This document shows, piece after piece, positions 1-12,991 of a stretch of DNA of 64,000 nucleotides. Each line of letters starts with the position of its first letter. The stretch's first letter is position 1. The position numbers and the translations under genes were made by a program. Under the pieces are notes generated by a model. It searched no databases. It had not been told where the DNA came from and saw only the letters and a list, made by a program, of their open reading frames with translations. Origin of the DNA: Lineus longissimus (Eukaryota > Nemertea > Pilidiophora > Heteronemertea > Lineidae); NCBI RefSeq assembly GCF_910592395.1, contig NC_088326.1, positions 13,568,600 to 13,632,599 of the forward strand. The letters run 5' to 3'.

Positions 1-3000
1 TACGCTTGAATGTTATCGCTGCTTTGGAGAATGGGTAACCTTCAGCTCTGGCACAGGTCGGCGAATCAGGAAGCTATAAATCTCAAATAGGCCTACCTTA
101 CAAATGAAACGATAAGTCAGCACACAGGAGATCCGTTAGTCTAGTACTCCAGTGGAGGAAGGCAAAATAAAATACATAGAGACTACATGTATATGAGTGG
201 TAATCCTGTGTGTGTCATGGCAATGTGTCCTGGAGGATAAACCTTTCCTTGCAAAGCCCTACACGCATGGCTGAACACACCTGAGATCTTATTGACCAAC
301 AATCACTTAGAACTGAGCTATGTATGCTTCGTTTTAAGGTCACGCAAGTATGCTTTTCATGTGTAAAAACTCACAATCAATTCAATAGCTTTTGCGACCA
401 TGATGCCTTCAAAGGCCTACACATTTGCACGTACTGACAAGAACTATCAAGACGTGTTAACGTGATGAAAATTGACCTTATGGGTGTATTCGACTCCCTG
501 TTCTCCACCGTTCTGGAACGGACCGAGAACAGGCGGACACGTTCCCGAGTCTCGAACGGGTTAGTGCTGTTGTCATAGCTACAATACCGGAACCACGGGA
601 AAACCCCGGCCGGCAAGTTATTTTCGTCAACGAACAAGGCGCGATAAAATCCATTTTCCGCTTAACGTCTCGTCGGCTATGTTGAAAATTTAATTCGTAC
701 AAGTTGTATAGCGGGTTAAAGCTGTTCAAGACATTATTTCCTTGTTGAAATCGCACAAAAAATAACGTAAAAAGCAGACGAACTGTCGTTGTCCGCCATC
801 TTTGTTCTTGGTTCGTTCCCGCTGCACCAGCAGACGAGGTGGTGTGGGATTTGGGAACAGGAACGGTTCCCGAACGCGTTCTCGCGTGTTCAACTCCTTC
901 GAGAACACCGTTCTTATTTCGAGAACGGAGAGTCGAATACAATCATGGAGTCTACTGTTGACATCACACCAATTGGCCGCCTGGAAATCCTAGCATTGTA
1001 TTGACACGTGGTCAGTCGGCAATGGGACAATACACTCGGTGAATAGGACCAGTAGTCAATTTATGGTAGAGTTGACCGAACAATAGCCCTTGATGACATA
1101 ATGTTATTTAAAGGAACACGAAGGATAGAAATGTGGCTGGACGGAGGATAATACCCCACACGTCCGCCATGTGCTGCTCTACGTGCACCAAACTGATATA
1201 ATACGCAGGGCTTTCAGTGTTTGTGAAGGGGTTTTGGAGCATTTTTCGAGGTAGGCCGACTGGTACAGCACCTGGTTAACTCGACTGAGTGAAAGAATGA
1301 GGATATCTTAGGAACAGAATCGCTCTCGGCACCCATGTAACTGTTGTTACATCGGTATACTCTCTGCTGACGGCTCAGCCACTGGCCATCTTAAAAGGAA
1401 GCAGAGCCCCAGCGTTAAAATCAGTTTGGCCCAGGAAGGGCAAGTTTAGCAAGCCTCGTTTCCATAAAGGGAAGGTTAGGCCAATGGGAATCCTGCAAAA
1501 TGTCTTTGATATGATTGCTGCGTTGTAAAGTAAACTCACTATCCCGCGCCTGTCATCAGGGCCACGCTAATGTCAAACTGGAGGACAAACGGCTAAAAGT
1601 TAATGGACTGGGATTTATGCAGGAGAATCCAGCTGCGCGCACTCTGGCGTCATTTGCACGTGACGGGGTCTCTATTACGTCACTGACTCGCATGTCTTCG
1701 ACGTCACTTCATGACGTTACGATCCTCTCCTCTTTGGACTTCCTGTTATACATACTGCCCGATCAGAAAGACTCAATCGGGAGTCCTAGGACTTAAAATT
1801 GTGCTGAGGTCAAATATCAGAATAAAACCAGCAGTCATGTTTGCTCTACCTAAAGAGGGGACAACTTTGCAAGAAAGCCTGCCTACAGCAGAGAACCAAA
1901 TTAGAGGCATTTGAGACTAAACCAGCGCATGATGCATGAGAACTGATTCAGCGAATCCTTGAGTTTTAGCTTGGTTTTATCTTAGTTTTATCTAAGGTTT
2001 TGTCTCGGTTTCAATCTAGTCTTAATCCTAAGGCAGTTTTATGTGGTCAGATTAAGACTAAGAGTTGGTTTAAATGAGTTTGTCTTAAATCTAATACTTG
2101 ACCTCACCCATTGTAGCTTTATTGGGGTGTGTGCGTGGGGGGGGGGGGGGGGGGTAGTGAATATATATACCTGACTTGACTACTATAAGTAACTTATCAT
2201 TACTGTGTTGCACGGAAAGGTTCTATTTGTCCTAACTTGGTCTTTTGAAGACAAAGTCACAACAAGAATGTTCTCGACGCATTTGCCGAGCTGTGAATGC
2301 ATTATGTACACCATAAGGGAACTCCCAGTGTCCTCCCAGTGTCGGGTGACAATACAGGCGTCAGAGTTTCCTTGTTTCTCTACCTATGTAAGCTCGACTC
2401 GACAAAGAGAAAGTGCTTGAAGAATGAACTTACTTTAGCTAGCTTTGAGGGGACGACCCAGTTAATCCATGTCATCGATACAGCACTTGCCTTGCAACGA
2501 ATGCATTATATTCCTTCATGTAAATATGTACAGCGGAACGCACACGACAGGTCTTGCTTTGGTAACGGATGTGGACGCGATGGTATGAAATCGGATTTAA
2601 CATCTCAATTGATTGATCGCAGATTAATCAATATTACCATGCACACCTGTTTCATTGAGGCAGTGTAACTTATGTGTCGAGCAGGGAGCGCCATAAAGGT
2701 CCCACATACATAGTCAGAGAGATCGGGGTGATATGCCACATTACCGCCCCGCTAGTCCATGACAACAGTCGGAGGTAGCGTCATTATCAGAGAGATCAAT
2801 GGGAGCCAGAGGACCTTGGAAATATATTGCTTTAATTTTTCATTATATCCATTTCACTATCTCACATTATTTATCAAATTGCATTCACATCAGATTGATA
2901 GATCCTTTGTCTCTTCGCTTTCGACTTTATACATTGTCAATAACAAGGCAAGCGCCAACAGAGAATAAATACACGGGTATAACATAATACAGCTTAAAGT

Positions 3001-3954
3001 GCCTTGGCATGTTGTGATGACTATGACTCCATTCTAACCAGGGGATCCAGCAATTATGTACATCATTGAAAAATATCTGTTCGTCTTTTTACAACCGCCT
3101 TCACCAGTCGTCACCATCTCGGGTTATCTGTACTGTTTACACGAGACAAAACCGAGCCGGATCAGTTAAGATCGGTGAGCCGGTACGTGTGGCTCGATGT
3201 GGGCGAAGAAGTGGACTATCATGTCTTGAAAACTTGGTACATATTTATGAGATTACGTCGTTCATGATCTCTCCTGATCTGGTCTGGTTTGGTACCATGT
3301 AAACTAACCTTCACCAAAGCGTGTAGTGATATGTTCTTATCCTTGCATTATCTATAACCCAGTATGGTACTGGCTGTGAACTTCGCATGCAAAACCTTTC
3401 TATATTTTTGTTATGAGTAGAATATTCATGGGAAATGCAATTTTGAGCAACCACAAGAGTGAGCTAATTCTACAGAGCACGTCCATCAATGGCACTCGTG
3501 CCAAGTGATACACAATATTGCACAGGCAGCTGGCTGAGATTCAGCAAAGGGATGAGTGGGATTGAGCACAATACGAGTCAGGACCCAGAACAACTTAGTC
3601 TCTCTCTAACTCGCCGTTAACTAGTTTAACCGGCGTTTCACTGGGCTTAACTGAAGCACAGCGAGCACACAGAAGCCGAGTGGGTGACCTTAGATGGTTT
3701 TGAACAACCAGCCACTAAGAGTTCAATTCAACGATTTGAAGCGCCAGCCTTCTCGGTCCCCTAACGACCAAGGGAGGTTGAGATGAGGGACTTATCACGA
3801 ATGGTGTCCAGTCATTTGTCAGTTTTTCTCCGCCAGCGGTGATCGCTTGAAGAGCCACCTCGTCCTGAAGTATCCAAGCGCAATTATGCAGGGCATATGG
3901 ACGGTATGTAATCACAAAACACACTCCTCTATAAATCACAAAACACACTCCTCT
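1..3954. other. Intergenic region, no recognised gene
   Basis: I see no open frame with a recognisable domain or a convincing exon chain in this stretch. It holds one inverted-repeat element (481-945) and a poly-G tract near 2140-2153. The many open frames of 60-150 codons lack conserved motifs and look like chance. Confidence 0.6.
481..945. mobile_element. Probable MITE-like element with inverted ends
   Basis: The 12-bp sequence tgtattcgactc at 485-496 recurs as its exact reverse complement at 930-941, and the flanking bases extend the match imperfectly (both arms continue into GTTCTC / GAGAAC motifs). The interior is GAAC/GTTC rich and partly self-complementary. There is no transposase frame, so this would be a non-autonomous DNA element. 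I could not find a clear target-site duplication, so family assignment is open. Confidence 0.5.
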
Positions 3955-3963
3955 CTATAAATC
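3910..3963 (-). repeat. Short tandem duplication spanning the SLCO stop codon
   Basis: A segment of about 24-26 bp (core aatcacaaaacacactcct on the plus strand) is repeated directly. On the minus strand each copy contains GATTTATAG, so the codons Asp-Leu-stop that end the SLCO protein are duplicated immediately downstream in the 3' UTR. Confidence 0.7.
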
Positions 3964-6900
3964 GGTTGTAAAACCAGGATTGTGATGACCCTGACCGTCC
4001 ACGACCTTGACCTTCGTGCGGTCATCTTTTTCGTCGTCTTGGAAGGCCTTGTTTTCCTTCCCCTCCATGGGAACCGCGGTCTTTTCTTTATCCTCGTGCG
4101 GAGGTTTATAAACCAGCGACGCCATCAACATGAAGAAAAAGGAAAAAAAGATGGCCATCGCAGAGAGAATGAGAAGTCGCCAGCTTGTGGTGAAACCGTC
4201 GTAGATCCAACAGGAACCTCGCTTCCCACACTTGTCCTGCCACACGATGCATGAGCTATCCACTACTGCGCCGAATACTAACGGACCGGGTATGCTACCT
4301 GGAACGAGGATGGCGAGAGACTGACGGGTTGTGACAACTAGAGAGTAATTAAGAAATGGGACCGAATAAGACTGAAATATGAATAACTAGGACCATACTG
4401 TCACGTTTAAAGGACAAATATAATGCACATACTTCGTTATAGCAATGTGGATTTCCACCAACACACATTTCGGACTGAATAGCATAAAACCTGAGTCTGC
4501 ATCGGTTCTTGACCAAACTGGCACACACAATATCAGTAGCATAATGGACTAAATTACACATACTCACCAAGAAATCTAATGAACACCCATTGGATAGCGA
4601 GGGAGTAGCCTCGGAGGTTCTCAGGAACGCATCTGAAATGGAAAATAGAACTCGTGGAGGCGTTCGTGGAGAAGACGTGGAGAGAGGTGCACTCAGCCAG
4701 AGTCTTCAGGACTCTGACTCTGCCAAGTACATGGAGTATTAATGTACGATTTAGGAAGAAGCGTACATTTGGTAGTATTGACCAAACATTCTCTGCAATG
4801 TCCCAGGTTCCCTCAATAGGGTTGTCACTATTTTTCGACCAATTAGAATTGTTTGACTGGGGTGGTCCTGACGTCACTCATTCAGTTTGTGTCCCTTTGC
4901 CGACAGGTCCTAAAGATGATCTAACAAGACGCTCATTGGGTTCTCCACGCCTTGCATGGTGGCGTTGTTAATTTCGGAGGAAGAATGGCGAATGGCGAAT
5001 GGCGGAGGCTTACCTGAGTGTCGCAGTGACCGTGGGAGTTAAAGCTAGGAAAATACAGAATATCACAACGAATAGGAATGCGAGGAACAGTGACTGCTGG
5101 GGTGTGCAGTTTGTGGCAGAGTCACAACGCCCTGTGGTTGCCAGGGTGACATCGGAAGTTACGGCACTTGGATTTTCCACAAGGACACTTTGAGCAATAC
5201 ACGAGCACCCGGTAAAGTTCTGGAAAACGAAACAGGGATGATCAGTTTTGTTGGCAGGGTTGAGATTGTTAGCTGTGCCGGTATATCAAATGCAGTCCCT
5301 TGTAATCTGTCTTAACTAATGCCATTCTTCACTTAGTGCTGATGACGAAGAGAGTGCTTTACAAAGATAACACAGTTTAGAATATTCCTCAAGAAAGCAA
5401 ACTTACTTTTGTAGTGGCACTTCTCAAGGTGTAGTTGGCACAACCAGCGTGGCAGGCGGAGAAGTATTCCATGCCATCTTGGCCACAGATTGGCTCCTGG
5501 ATGACCGTGCTGCATCGACACCCCGCGTTACACGTCGCTGTTAAGTTGACGGCTCCTTCGCGCATGGCGGAACTGGAATGATAAGGTCAAGATCAAGACT
5601 TTGCCAAGTGAAAGGATTGCATTATTGCCTTGTGCAGCCAGCATACGCCGCCGTCTCGCGCTTACCTGTTACCATACTGCCTTGTGTAGCCTGCATAAGC
5701 TACCGTTTCGCATCTAGCAAACAAGAAAGGCAGAACGAGTACACCAATTCCCAGGGACACAGCACCCATTCGTATCATTCCGCGGACTTTCCACTTCTTC
5801 ATGGTTGGTACTATTCCGCCTATGATTTGACCACCGGCGGCCGAGGGGATCGCCACAAAACCTGCAGGAGAAAGTGATACAAGTTGATTTGTCTTAAACC
5901 TGCTAATGGCAAGATGGCAAGGCCGACGAGATGCAGTCAATAAGCCATGATGCCTGTAACATTACAGGCCTGCGATTAGCAGTAAGAGCCCTGGTGTAAG
6001 TACTATAAGCAATTTGTAAAGTTCCCTCGATACCATCACAGCGTTGGGATTTTACATCAGATGAACCTCCCAAGGAACACCTATACCTGTCAGCAATGCA
6101 GCCCTAGAAGCCTCCTGGTTGAACTGGTTCTGAATAAACCCAAGAAACCCCATGTATACCTGTCAGATATGCGGCCCTAGAAGCCTCCTGGTTGAACTGG
6201 TTCTGAATAAACCCAAGAAACCCCATGTATTCCTGTCAGATATGCGGCCCAAGAAGCCTCCTGGTTGAACTGGTTCTGGATAAACCCAAGGAACCCCATG
6301 CATACCTGTCAGATATGCGGCCCAAGAAGCCGTTTGGTTGAACTGGTTCTGGATAAACTTGGGCATGAAAGTGGCGAAGCCCCCGGCACACAACATGGCG
6401 AACACGCCAGCGAAGGTCAGGCACATGAATGTTGGGTTCTTGATGAGGATCGCAGTAGCCTTAGGCATATCCTTGAGCGTGTAGCCGAACCCTTCCCGAG
6501 ATGTCGTCTCGTCACTGCCGTCTGCGTGGGCTTGGTTGTCTCGCCATGCGCGGTTCTTCTCAGCCTCTGAAGGTATAACAAGATGATGGAAGATGTTTTC
6601 GCAACAACGGTGAGGAAAGGTTTGACTTTGCTTTAAACAGTATCTTTTCTTGTTACGATAGGTCAGGCTGTCGGAAACAAACCGACAAATCGTCTTTCAA
6701 CATGAATGAACAATGATGAGAGGAGCATATCACTGATGAGGAATCAGACAATAGTGGCTGTGACCAGCCGAGTGTAGACCAAGGCGTGTTAGGTCAAAGC
6801 CAACTGACCTTATACAATAGAATACAGAGTTTATTTACGTACCAGGTAGCTCCCATCCGAAGCAGAAGAGTAACATGCCAACTGTTATCGCCATTATTGC

Positions 6901-9199
6901 TGATATCATGAATCCCATCCACCAAGCTCCAACCCAACTCGGGTCAATTGTGGTCAAGGTCAAACTAAAGGGGAAAGTTTTTATACAGCAGCCATAATCA
7001 TTATTTAATGTCAAGGTCAAGGTCAAGGTCAAACTATAGAGGAATGTTGTATAACCTTTCTCTTCGCTCTAGAGAGAGGGCATGACTCTTCCACTTAGTT
7101 ATTCGGGTAAGACTCATGCCCACGCTGTGGGCATAGCCATAAACTAGCCACAAACGTTGCCGTTCATCACACATCAAGCAAGATCCTTGCCAAGGAGCAT
7201 GGAACTTTGGCCAAAACAGCATTGTTTACCTGGCAGTGTCAACCATATCCGCATCCACGTAGATATCGAGGAGATAGCCTCCGATGATGAAACCGAGAGC
7301 GGGACCAAGGCCTGCGAACCCTTCCATTATTCCTGCAACAAAACAAGACACCTGCTCTAAGTTGATGATGACAGTGAGGTCATTCTGGCAACGAGTTCGC
7401 TCTGTTGTGATCCCGTGGACACTTGCTTGGCATTTGATTGGCCAAGGCTTCGAGAGGCGTTGGCACTAGCCTTATGCTTCTTGCTATGAGGATGGGGCTG
7501 GGGATCGGACGGGATATACACGGGATGGTTTCTATGCCTCAATACGGGCAGCAAACGACACATTCCAAATACAATGAAAACGGCCTTATTGGATGTTGTA
7601 CGATGTTCCCATCCAGCTCGAGCCAGGTAAAAGAAGAAGAAAGCCTGAAAGACTTACCGACATATGTCGGTGACTGGTACGTCTTGACGTTATCATCCAG
7701 GTAGACAACGCCGATGGTGTATAGTGTCGTGCCGCCGATGCCGTGCAGGAACTGGCCCAGGATGAATACGCCAAGGTAGCCACGGAGACCTGTATCAGTA
7801 CAGGTTGTGTTTTTGTCCCCTAAAACAGATGATGAAACAAGCGGATATTACAATCTCAATCTCTTCTTGTTCTTTCTCTTCCTCTCATGAGACCACTGCG
7901 ACCCGTTTCGCGACTCTCCAATGGTCTGTGGTGGCGCTTTACTTAGTGGACATAATGAGCGCCGACCATAGACCATCGAAGCTTCGTACGGTCCGCGAAT
8001 CTCCATTGAGCCGAATGAGCAGGCGATCATGATATTAGTGGCACCAAATCACTACAGAATAGTGGCGGAGTCTTAGCATTTTATCGTGGGCTGTGTGCTT
8101 GGGCAGGAGTTTCTGTGAGGAAACCGAGGTTAAGCTAGGGTTGTCTGAGAACCAGAGTTGGCCAACTAGCTCCCCTGGCGAGATATACTTGCGGTACAAG
8201 CAGTAATGCTGGTGGTACCAGTGACTTGCATCGTCGCGTCTGCATTCAAGGTACCACTGTAGAGTCACCGAAAACTGACTTACCTGAGCAGAGGTCGCGA
8301 ACTGTACTCGAACCTGCATCATATAAACCAGTGGTGAAGTGCGGAAGAAACATGATGCAAGACCCAATGCCCATGATTACGCAAGCGGCAGCCAACCAGC
8401 GGGGCTTGTGTCCGATGCGTCCATAGTAACCAATCGGGATGACGAAGATGCCCGCTGCCAGTTCGTAGGCGCTCGAGATCATGGACACCTCGAGACTGGA
8501 AAAGCCGAACCGGCGTTCGTACATTGTCGTGTTCACATTGTTGATTCCGTTGACAACGAATCCTGGAAAAAAAGGGGTTGTGATGATGATGATGATGATC
8601 ACAGGTCAGTTCTTCAAAGCGGTCGTTGAAGACATTGCTGTTTGAGAGGCGATTTCAAGGGTAGGCGACGTGATCCTGTTATGGCGAAAGGGGCTTCACA
8701 AATCTTTATGTTATGCTATGACGATAACGGTGATGATGATGACTGTCAAGGTTATGGGGTTAAAACCCCTAACCATAGATAAAAAGGTACTTATACCTCA
8801 AGTTTCATAGCTGGTTGCTAAAACATAAATATAGAATGACGGTGATGATGATGACTGTCAAGGTTATGGGGTTAAAACCCCTAACCATAGATAAAAAGGT
8901 ACTTATACCTCAAGTTTCATAGCTGGTTGCTAAAACATAAATATAGAATGCTAGAGAAAGCGCCCACCTTGTACTATTGCATAAAAACTCAGCACTACCA
9001 GGGCGATTTTGGTGTTGTTGCAGTGTTGTAAACATCCCGGATGGCTTCTCCCGTAGCCGCACCGCACTTCTACTTCGGTGTGACCTTGATCTTCTTGCTC
9101 GTGACCTTGAGATTCAACGGCGACGACGCCATTTCGATTGTTGCTCTCTGGAATGTATTTTTGAAGGTTGCTATTTCCTGGCGTTGGCTCATCAGCCAT
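3955..9199 (-). CDS. Solute carrier organic anion transporter (SLCO/OATP family), complete
   Basis: Eleven coding exons: 9199-8968, 8562-8284, 7789-7658, 7332-7230, 6964-6843, 6566-6306, 5861-5666, 5572-5407, 5219-5014, 4632-4568, 4298-3955. All borders are GT-AG, frame is kept at each junction, and the total is 2106 bp, 701 residues, the usual OATP length. These are plasma-membrane, 12-helix, sodium-independent carriers of organic anions. The first helix is at about 62-85, followed by NTTMYERRFG. The family signature DPSWVGAWW sits at about 256-264. The fifth extracellular loop is Kazal-like, with cysteines near 455, 459, 461, 470, 481 and 485 (motif CGQDGMEYFSACHAGC). The C-terminal tail is long, charged and cytosolic. 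The start is the first ATG in a frame with an acidic N-terminus; a splice acceptor 28 nt upstream (exon from 9227) implies a non-coding first exon. The substrate cannot be inferred. Confidence 0.93.
6086..6304 (-). repeat. Three 73-bp tandem copies of an SLCO exon end
   Basis: The phrase cctgtcag recurs at 6086, 6159, 6232 and 6305, exactly 73 bp apart. The copy at 6305 is the real 3' end of the exon at 6306-6566; the other three lie in the following intron. Each unit holds about 60 bp of coding sequence plus the start of the intron. Two intronic copies keep a GT donor, while the 6232 copy has GA. A 73-bp period shifts frame, so the copies cannot simply extend the protein. Confidence 0.85.
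8727..8950. repeat. 112-bp direct tandem duplication in SLCO intron 1
   Basis: The segment 8727-8838 is repeated with almost no change at 8839-8950, just downstream (in transcription) of the first coding exon. It contains a short palindrome, ggggttaaaacccc, and a GAT-rich run. Confidence 0.9.
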
Positions 9200-9266
9200 G
9201 CTTTTACCAAGTGTCGGCTCCTATCGTCTGAAAATACAAGATCGTTTCACAACCTTCAAGTTTTGC

Positions 9267-9385
9267 ATCGACCATGGTGGTACTATTTCACTATCATCGA
9301 CCATGGTGGTACTATTTCACTATAAAACTTCCTTGGATCGACCATGGTGGTAATATTTCACTATAAAACTTCCTTGGATCGACCA
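9267..9385. repeat. Short tandem repeats upstream of SLCO
   Basis: Units beginning with tcgaccatggtggtactatt follow each other three to four times with variable tails (ctata, then aaacttccttgga). They lie just upstream of the predicted 5' UTR exon piece of the SLCO gene, so they could fall in its first intron or promoter. Confidence 0.75.
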
Positions 9386-9399
9386 ACTCATTTTAACCG

Positions 9400-12300
9400 C
9401 GGTCTGACAGTCACCAAGTGTTGTGCATCATTTCTAAATCAGCCACACGATAATAACTTTTGTTGCGGTATGAGGATTCATTTATGAGTTAGCACCATCG
9501 GAACTGATGTATCGATGTGACACGTGAACCAGACAGATCCAGATGTATCCACCATTTGATGAAACATGATATAGACCGACCAGCCTGCACCCAGTGGTCT
9601 CTACGACAAAAGATATTCAAGTCATGTGCTATTTATAAGGTTATGGTAAAAAACGGGCCAGGTTTTTACCTATACAAGTAAAAACTGACTTACACTTACA
9701 ATAGTGATGTTTCTCCTTTGCACACATTCAGATATTGCATTGTACGACATGGGCGTTCAGTCCATGTTTACAGACACTTAAGTCCAATGCTGTAGTTTAT
9801 GTAAATCGCATATAGGCCTGTGTCAGGTATATGTAACTCTCGTTACTCTACCAACCGATCGATCTTTATGCTGGGAGGCTTTAGGCCTATGGCAGATTGC
9901 GCTACTGGTTACATGAGTCGGGGATTAATGGCCAAAAGATATCGGTGCTCCCATTTATGACTGCATTCTCTACTATAAAATATGGCCCATCGCGCATTAA
10001 TTGTCCATCATCGACGTTAAAGCTAGATCAGGAAAAGATCGGATATAAACGGGATCTTTGATTATCACATGATGAAAGGCCAGAAAGTTTTCATATCAAT
10101 AAACTATATTCCTGCCTTAACTTCTCGGCAGTACGGCTGGCCATACCTACAGAGCGGCATGGCAGCAGAGATCACAAACACCACAGTATGTCACATCTTC
10201 AGTGGTCTTATCCTGAATCAATAAACTATATTCCTGCCTTAACTTCTCGGCAGTACGGCTGGCCATACCTACAGAGCGGCATGGCAGCAGAGATCGCAAA
10301 CACCACAGTATGTCACATCGTCAGTGGTCTTATCCTGAATCAATTTAATTGTAGATAATACATTTATAGCCGTCAAAATCACACAATAACTTCAAGTTTA
10401 TCCATGCCTTTCCAAACTGAATCATAACTGTGGTATTGTCACGTATTCAAATGTTCTGTTAATGTGTTCGTTATTGTGCCATGATGTCAGCATGTGTGCT
10501 CGTTTACAGCTCGACGCCAGCTGTTGGTTGGTCACACTGAGATGTGACGTAGTAATCAATCCCAATTAAATGAAGATATTCCACCATCCTTGGACTGAGA
10601 AAACACCATTGTGTACACACCAACCGTACGCATCATTTAGTCAATATCGTCGCTAATTCTGTCTCAAATTCATATACGTATCTGAATAAACTGTACTGTG
10701 ATTTACTATGTATTTTACAAGTTAAGTTGAAACATACTTTTTTCAACTGGACGCAAATCTGTCATGCAAAGTTCGAAAATGCCGGGTCTGGCTTATATGA
10801 ACCTACATGTATATATTCGTGCAAGGCGTGCCAAAACGAACTTATTTTGTCTAGAATTTAATTCTCTATCGAATGCACTTAGTCCTGAGTCCATACGACC
10901 GATCCAGCAGGGTCGACTCCTGAACGTATCAACCGCCAGGCGGTTGATTAGTACTGAATGGGTCAAGTGATAAATGTACATTGTACAGGGTTTCAGCTCT
11001 CCTTACGTTGAACGCACATGAGGTTGTGAAAGCACAGCTGGGGACTTATTCAACATTGGAAACGGCAGCTGCGGAGGTAAACAATCAGATAAGAATAAAG
11101 GCCAATGAGCGGTTTCACACGAATGTTGCTTACTCTTCCTCTGAGCGACTTTTCACTACTTTTTGGGAACGCGCTTACGATTCCCGATCAGGGCCCAAAA
11201 GGTCATCGATTGAGAAAATAAGTGCCATTGTTGAATGACATCGGGATTATAAATGTTAACCAAACGCTTCACTGATCATGATCGCCCAAACGAACTTCGT
11301 CGAAATGGTTTACAGGGATATTAACTTGGCCGATTGGATGTGCCAAACAAGATGATGGGTGAATGGTCTCTTACGTACCTTCAAACAGCGACCAGTTAAA
11401 CTCTTTTTCCTTCAGATTGTCAGCTCCTATATCCCCCGATCATTAGCATGGCCTCCACTTGTCATGCGTCCAACAGGTCATACTACACATGTATACTCTA
11501 ATGTAAAGACTTTAATGCTTCGTGTACACTCATCACATGGACATAAATGGCTTTCTCATTCATCGTAAATGCGATCTTGAATGTTTTGTGCAAAGTATTG
11601 TATCACTATTATTGCGGTGTAATAGTGATTCCATGAGTCCGCTTGTGATATGAGCACCACAAAGTGCATGGGTGTGATCTCAACCACAGAATGGAGAAAT
11701 GGTTAACTGTCAACAGTCATGACATGGTCTTTCACGCGTATTTCCATACTTCCAATAGAGATGGCGATGGTGGGCTGCATCTAAATCTGGTATATAGTGA
11801 TTTTCGCTAGGTTGAAGGGGGTTTGCACTACCCCGCCAACCGACCCATACCGTTATAAAGTCGAACGACCCAACAAAGATAGAGTGTATTGATATACCCC
11901 CAAGGAAGAGCTTCATGGGGTCAATGGGCCTAAACTGGCAAGGAAAAAGAAACGCAATGTCCATGCTTTCTTGGAGGCTATCCTCAAGAAATGATATTGA
12001 CTTGTTCAACATGCCACATTGCAATCCCATGAGTGTGAGATCAGAGCCCATCATACCACCTCTGACCCTTGACGGAATATGTCACTGTAAGCGCTGCCGA
12101 TGATGTGAACACATTTAAAACAAAGAACCCGCTCTCGCCCTTGAAATTGGCATTCACTTCGTTTTGAAAGAGTTCCAATTTCTTTCGGATTTCAACTTCT
12201 GGCCGACATGGTGGTGGCGTCTATTGTCAACTTTTAAAGGCAAAGGGTGTGGCAAGATTAATTCACAACTTCCAGAATTATTCCTGCAGTAACTTTGTTT

Positions 12301-12991
12301 TGTAAAAGCTAAGCAGTGATATTCGAAATGGGGAAGAGGTGGCGGTCCGGGTATAGACAGACAGGATAACGGCAGACTGGTAATGTGCCGAGGACACATC
12401 ATGAGGGTGGCATCGACCAACATGTACCGTATTTACAGGGAATGTTGATTCTCTTTGTGATGACCTGCACAATAACATGGCACGTCCGGATCGCATGAAA
12501 TAAGCCTCGTTTGTTTATCCAACACAAGACATGACCACAATTAAGTGCATTTGGCAATTTCATCACTGTTTAATCTCAGGCGAATAATTTACCGTCGGTT
12601 GATTTCCAATTCTGAATCTTGGAATGAAATTCCATTATTCTGATTGGGTAAAAATATCGGTGTGCCCCAGCTCCCAAGCGTCATGAGTATTTATAAGACA
12701 GTCACGTGAAAAGCGATTCACCAATCATCAACAACAAAACAAATTTAAGTGCAGTTCCTCGGACGGCTCGGATAATCAGTCTGACTTATGGAACTCTGCT
12801 TGATATGAGTGACCTCTTTCGATCATTTTAGTGGCTCACTGGAAAATTAGGATGCCAGACGACATCACCGTGTGGGCGATCGGCCACAAGTCAGGTGCCT
12901 GTACTGAGGAGGAGACTGTATGTCCATTTCAGACCTGCGACTGACTTGGTAAGAGTCAATGTAAAATGAAACCAAATAATGCAATGTATTA
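9400..12991. other. Intergenic region between SLCO and SLC20 genes
   Basis: No recognisable coding sequence. Open frames such as one of 114 codons on the minus strand at 11710-12054 show no family motif and no splice context. The one clear structure is the 122-bp duplication at 10095-10338. Promoter and non-coding first exon of SLCO (minus strand) and the 3' end of SLC20 should lie here, but I could not place them. Confidence 0.6.
10095..10338. repeat. 122-bp direct tandem duplication
   Basis: Segment 10095-10216 (starting atcaataaactatattcctg) is repeated at 10217-10338 with only a couple of base changes. It has no coding content that I can recognise. Confidence 0.9.

Noticed and set aside
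6163-6468. A longer SLCO exon reading through the 73-bp copies
   Set aside because: The 73-bp period breaks the frame and the canonical donor at 6305-6304 restores the conserved OATP sequence with the next exon.
11710-12054. A 114-codon minus-strand open frame between the transporter genes
   Set aside because: No family motif, no splice context and no codon pattern like the real genes; likely chance.
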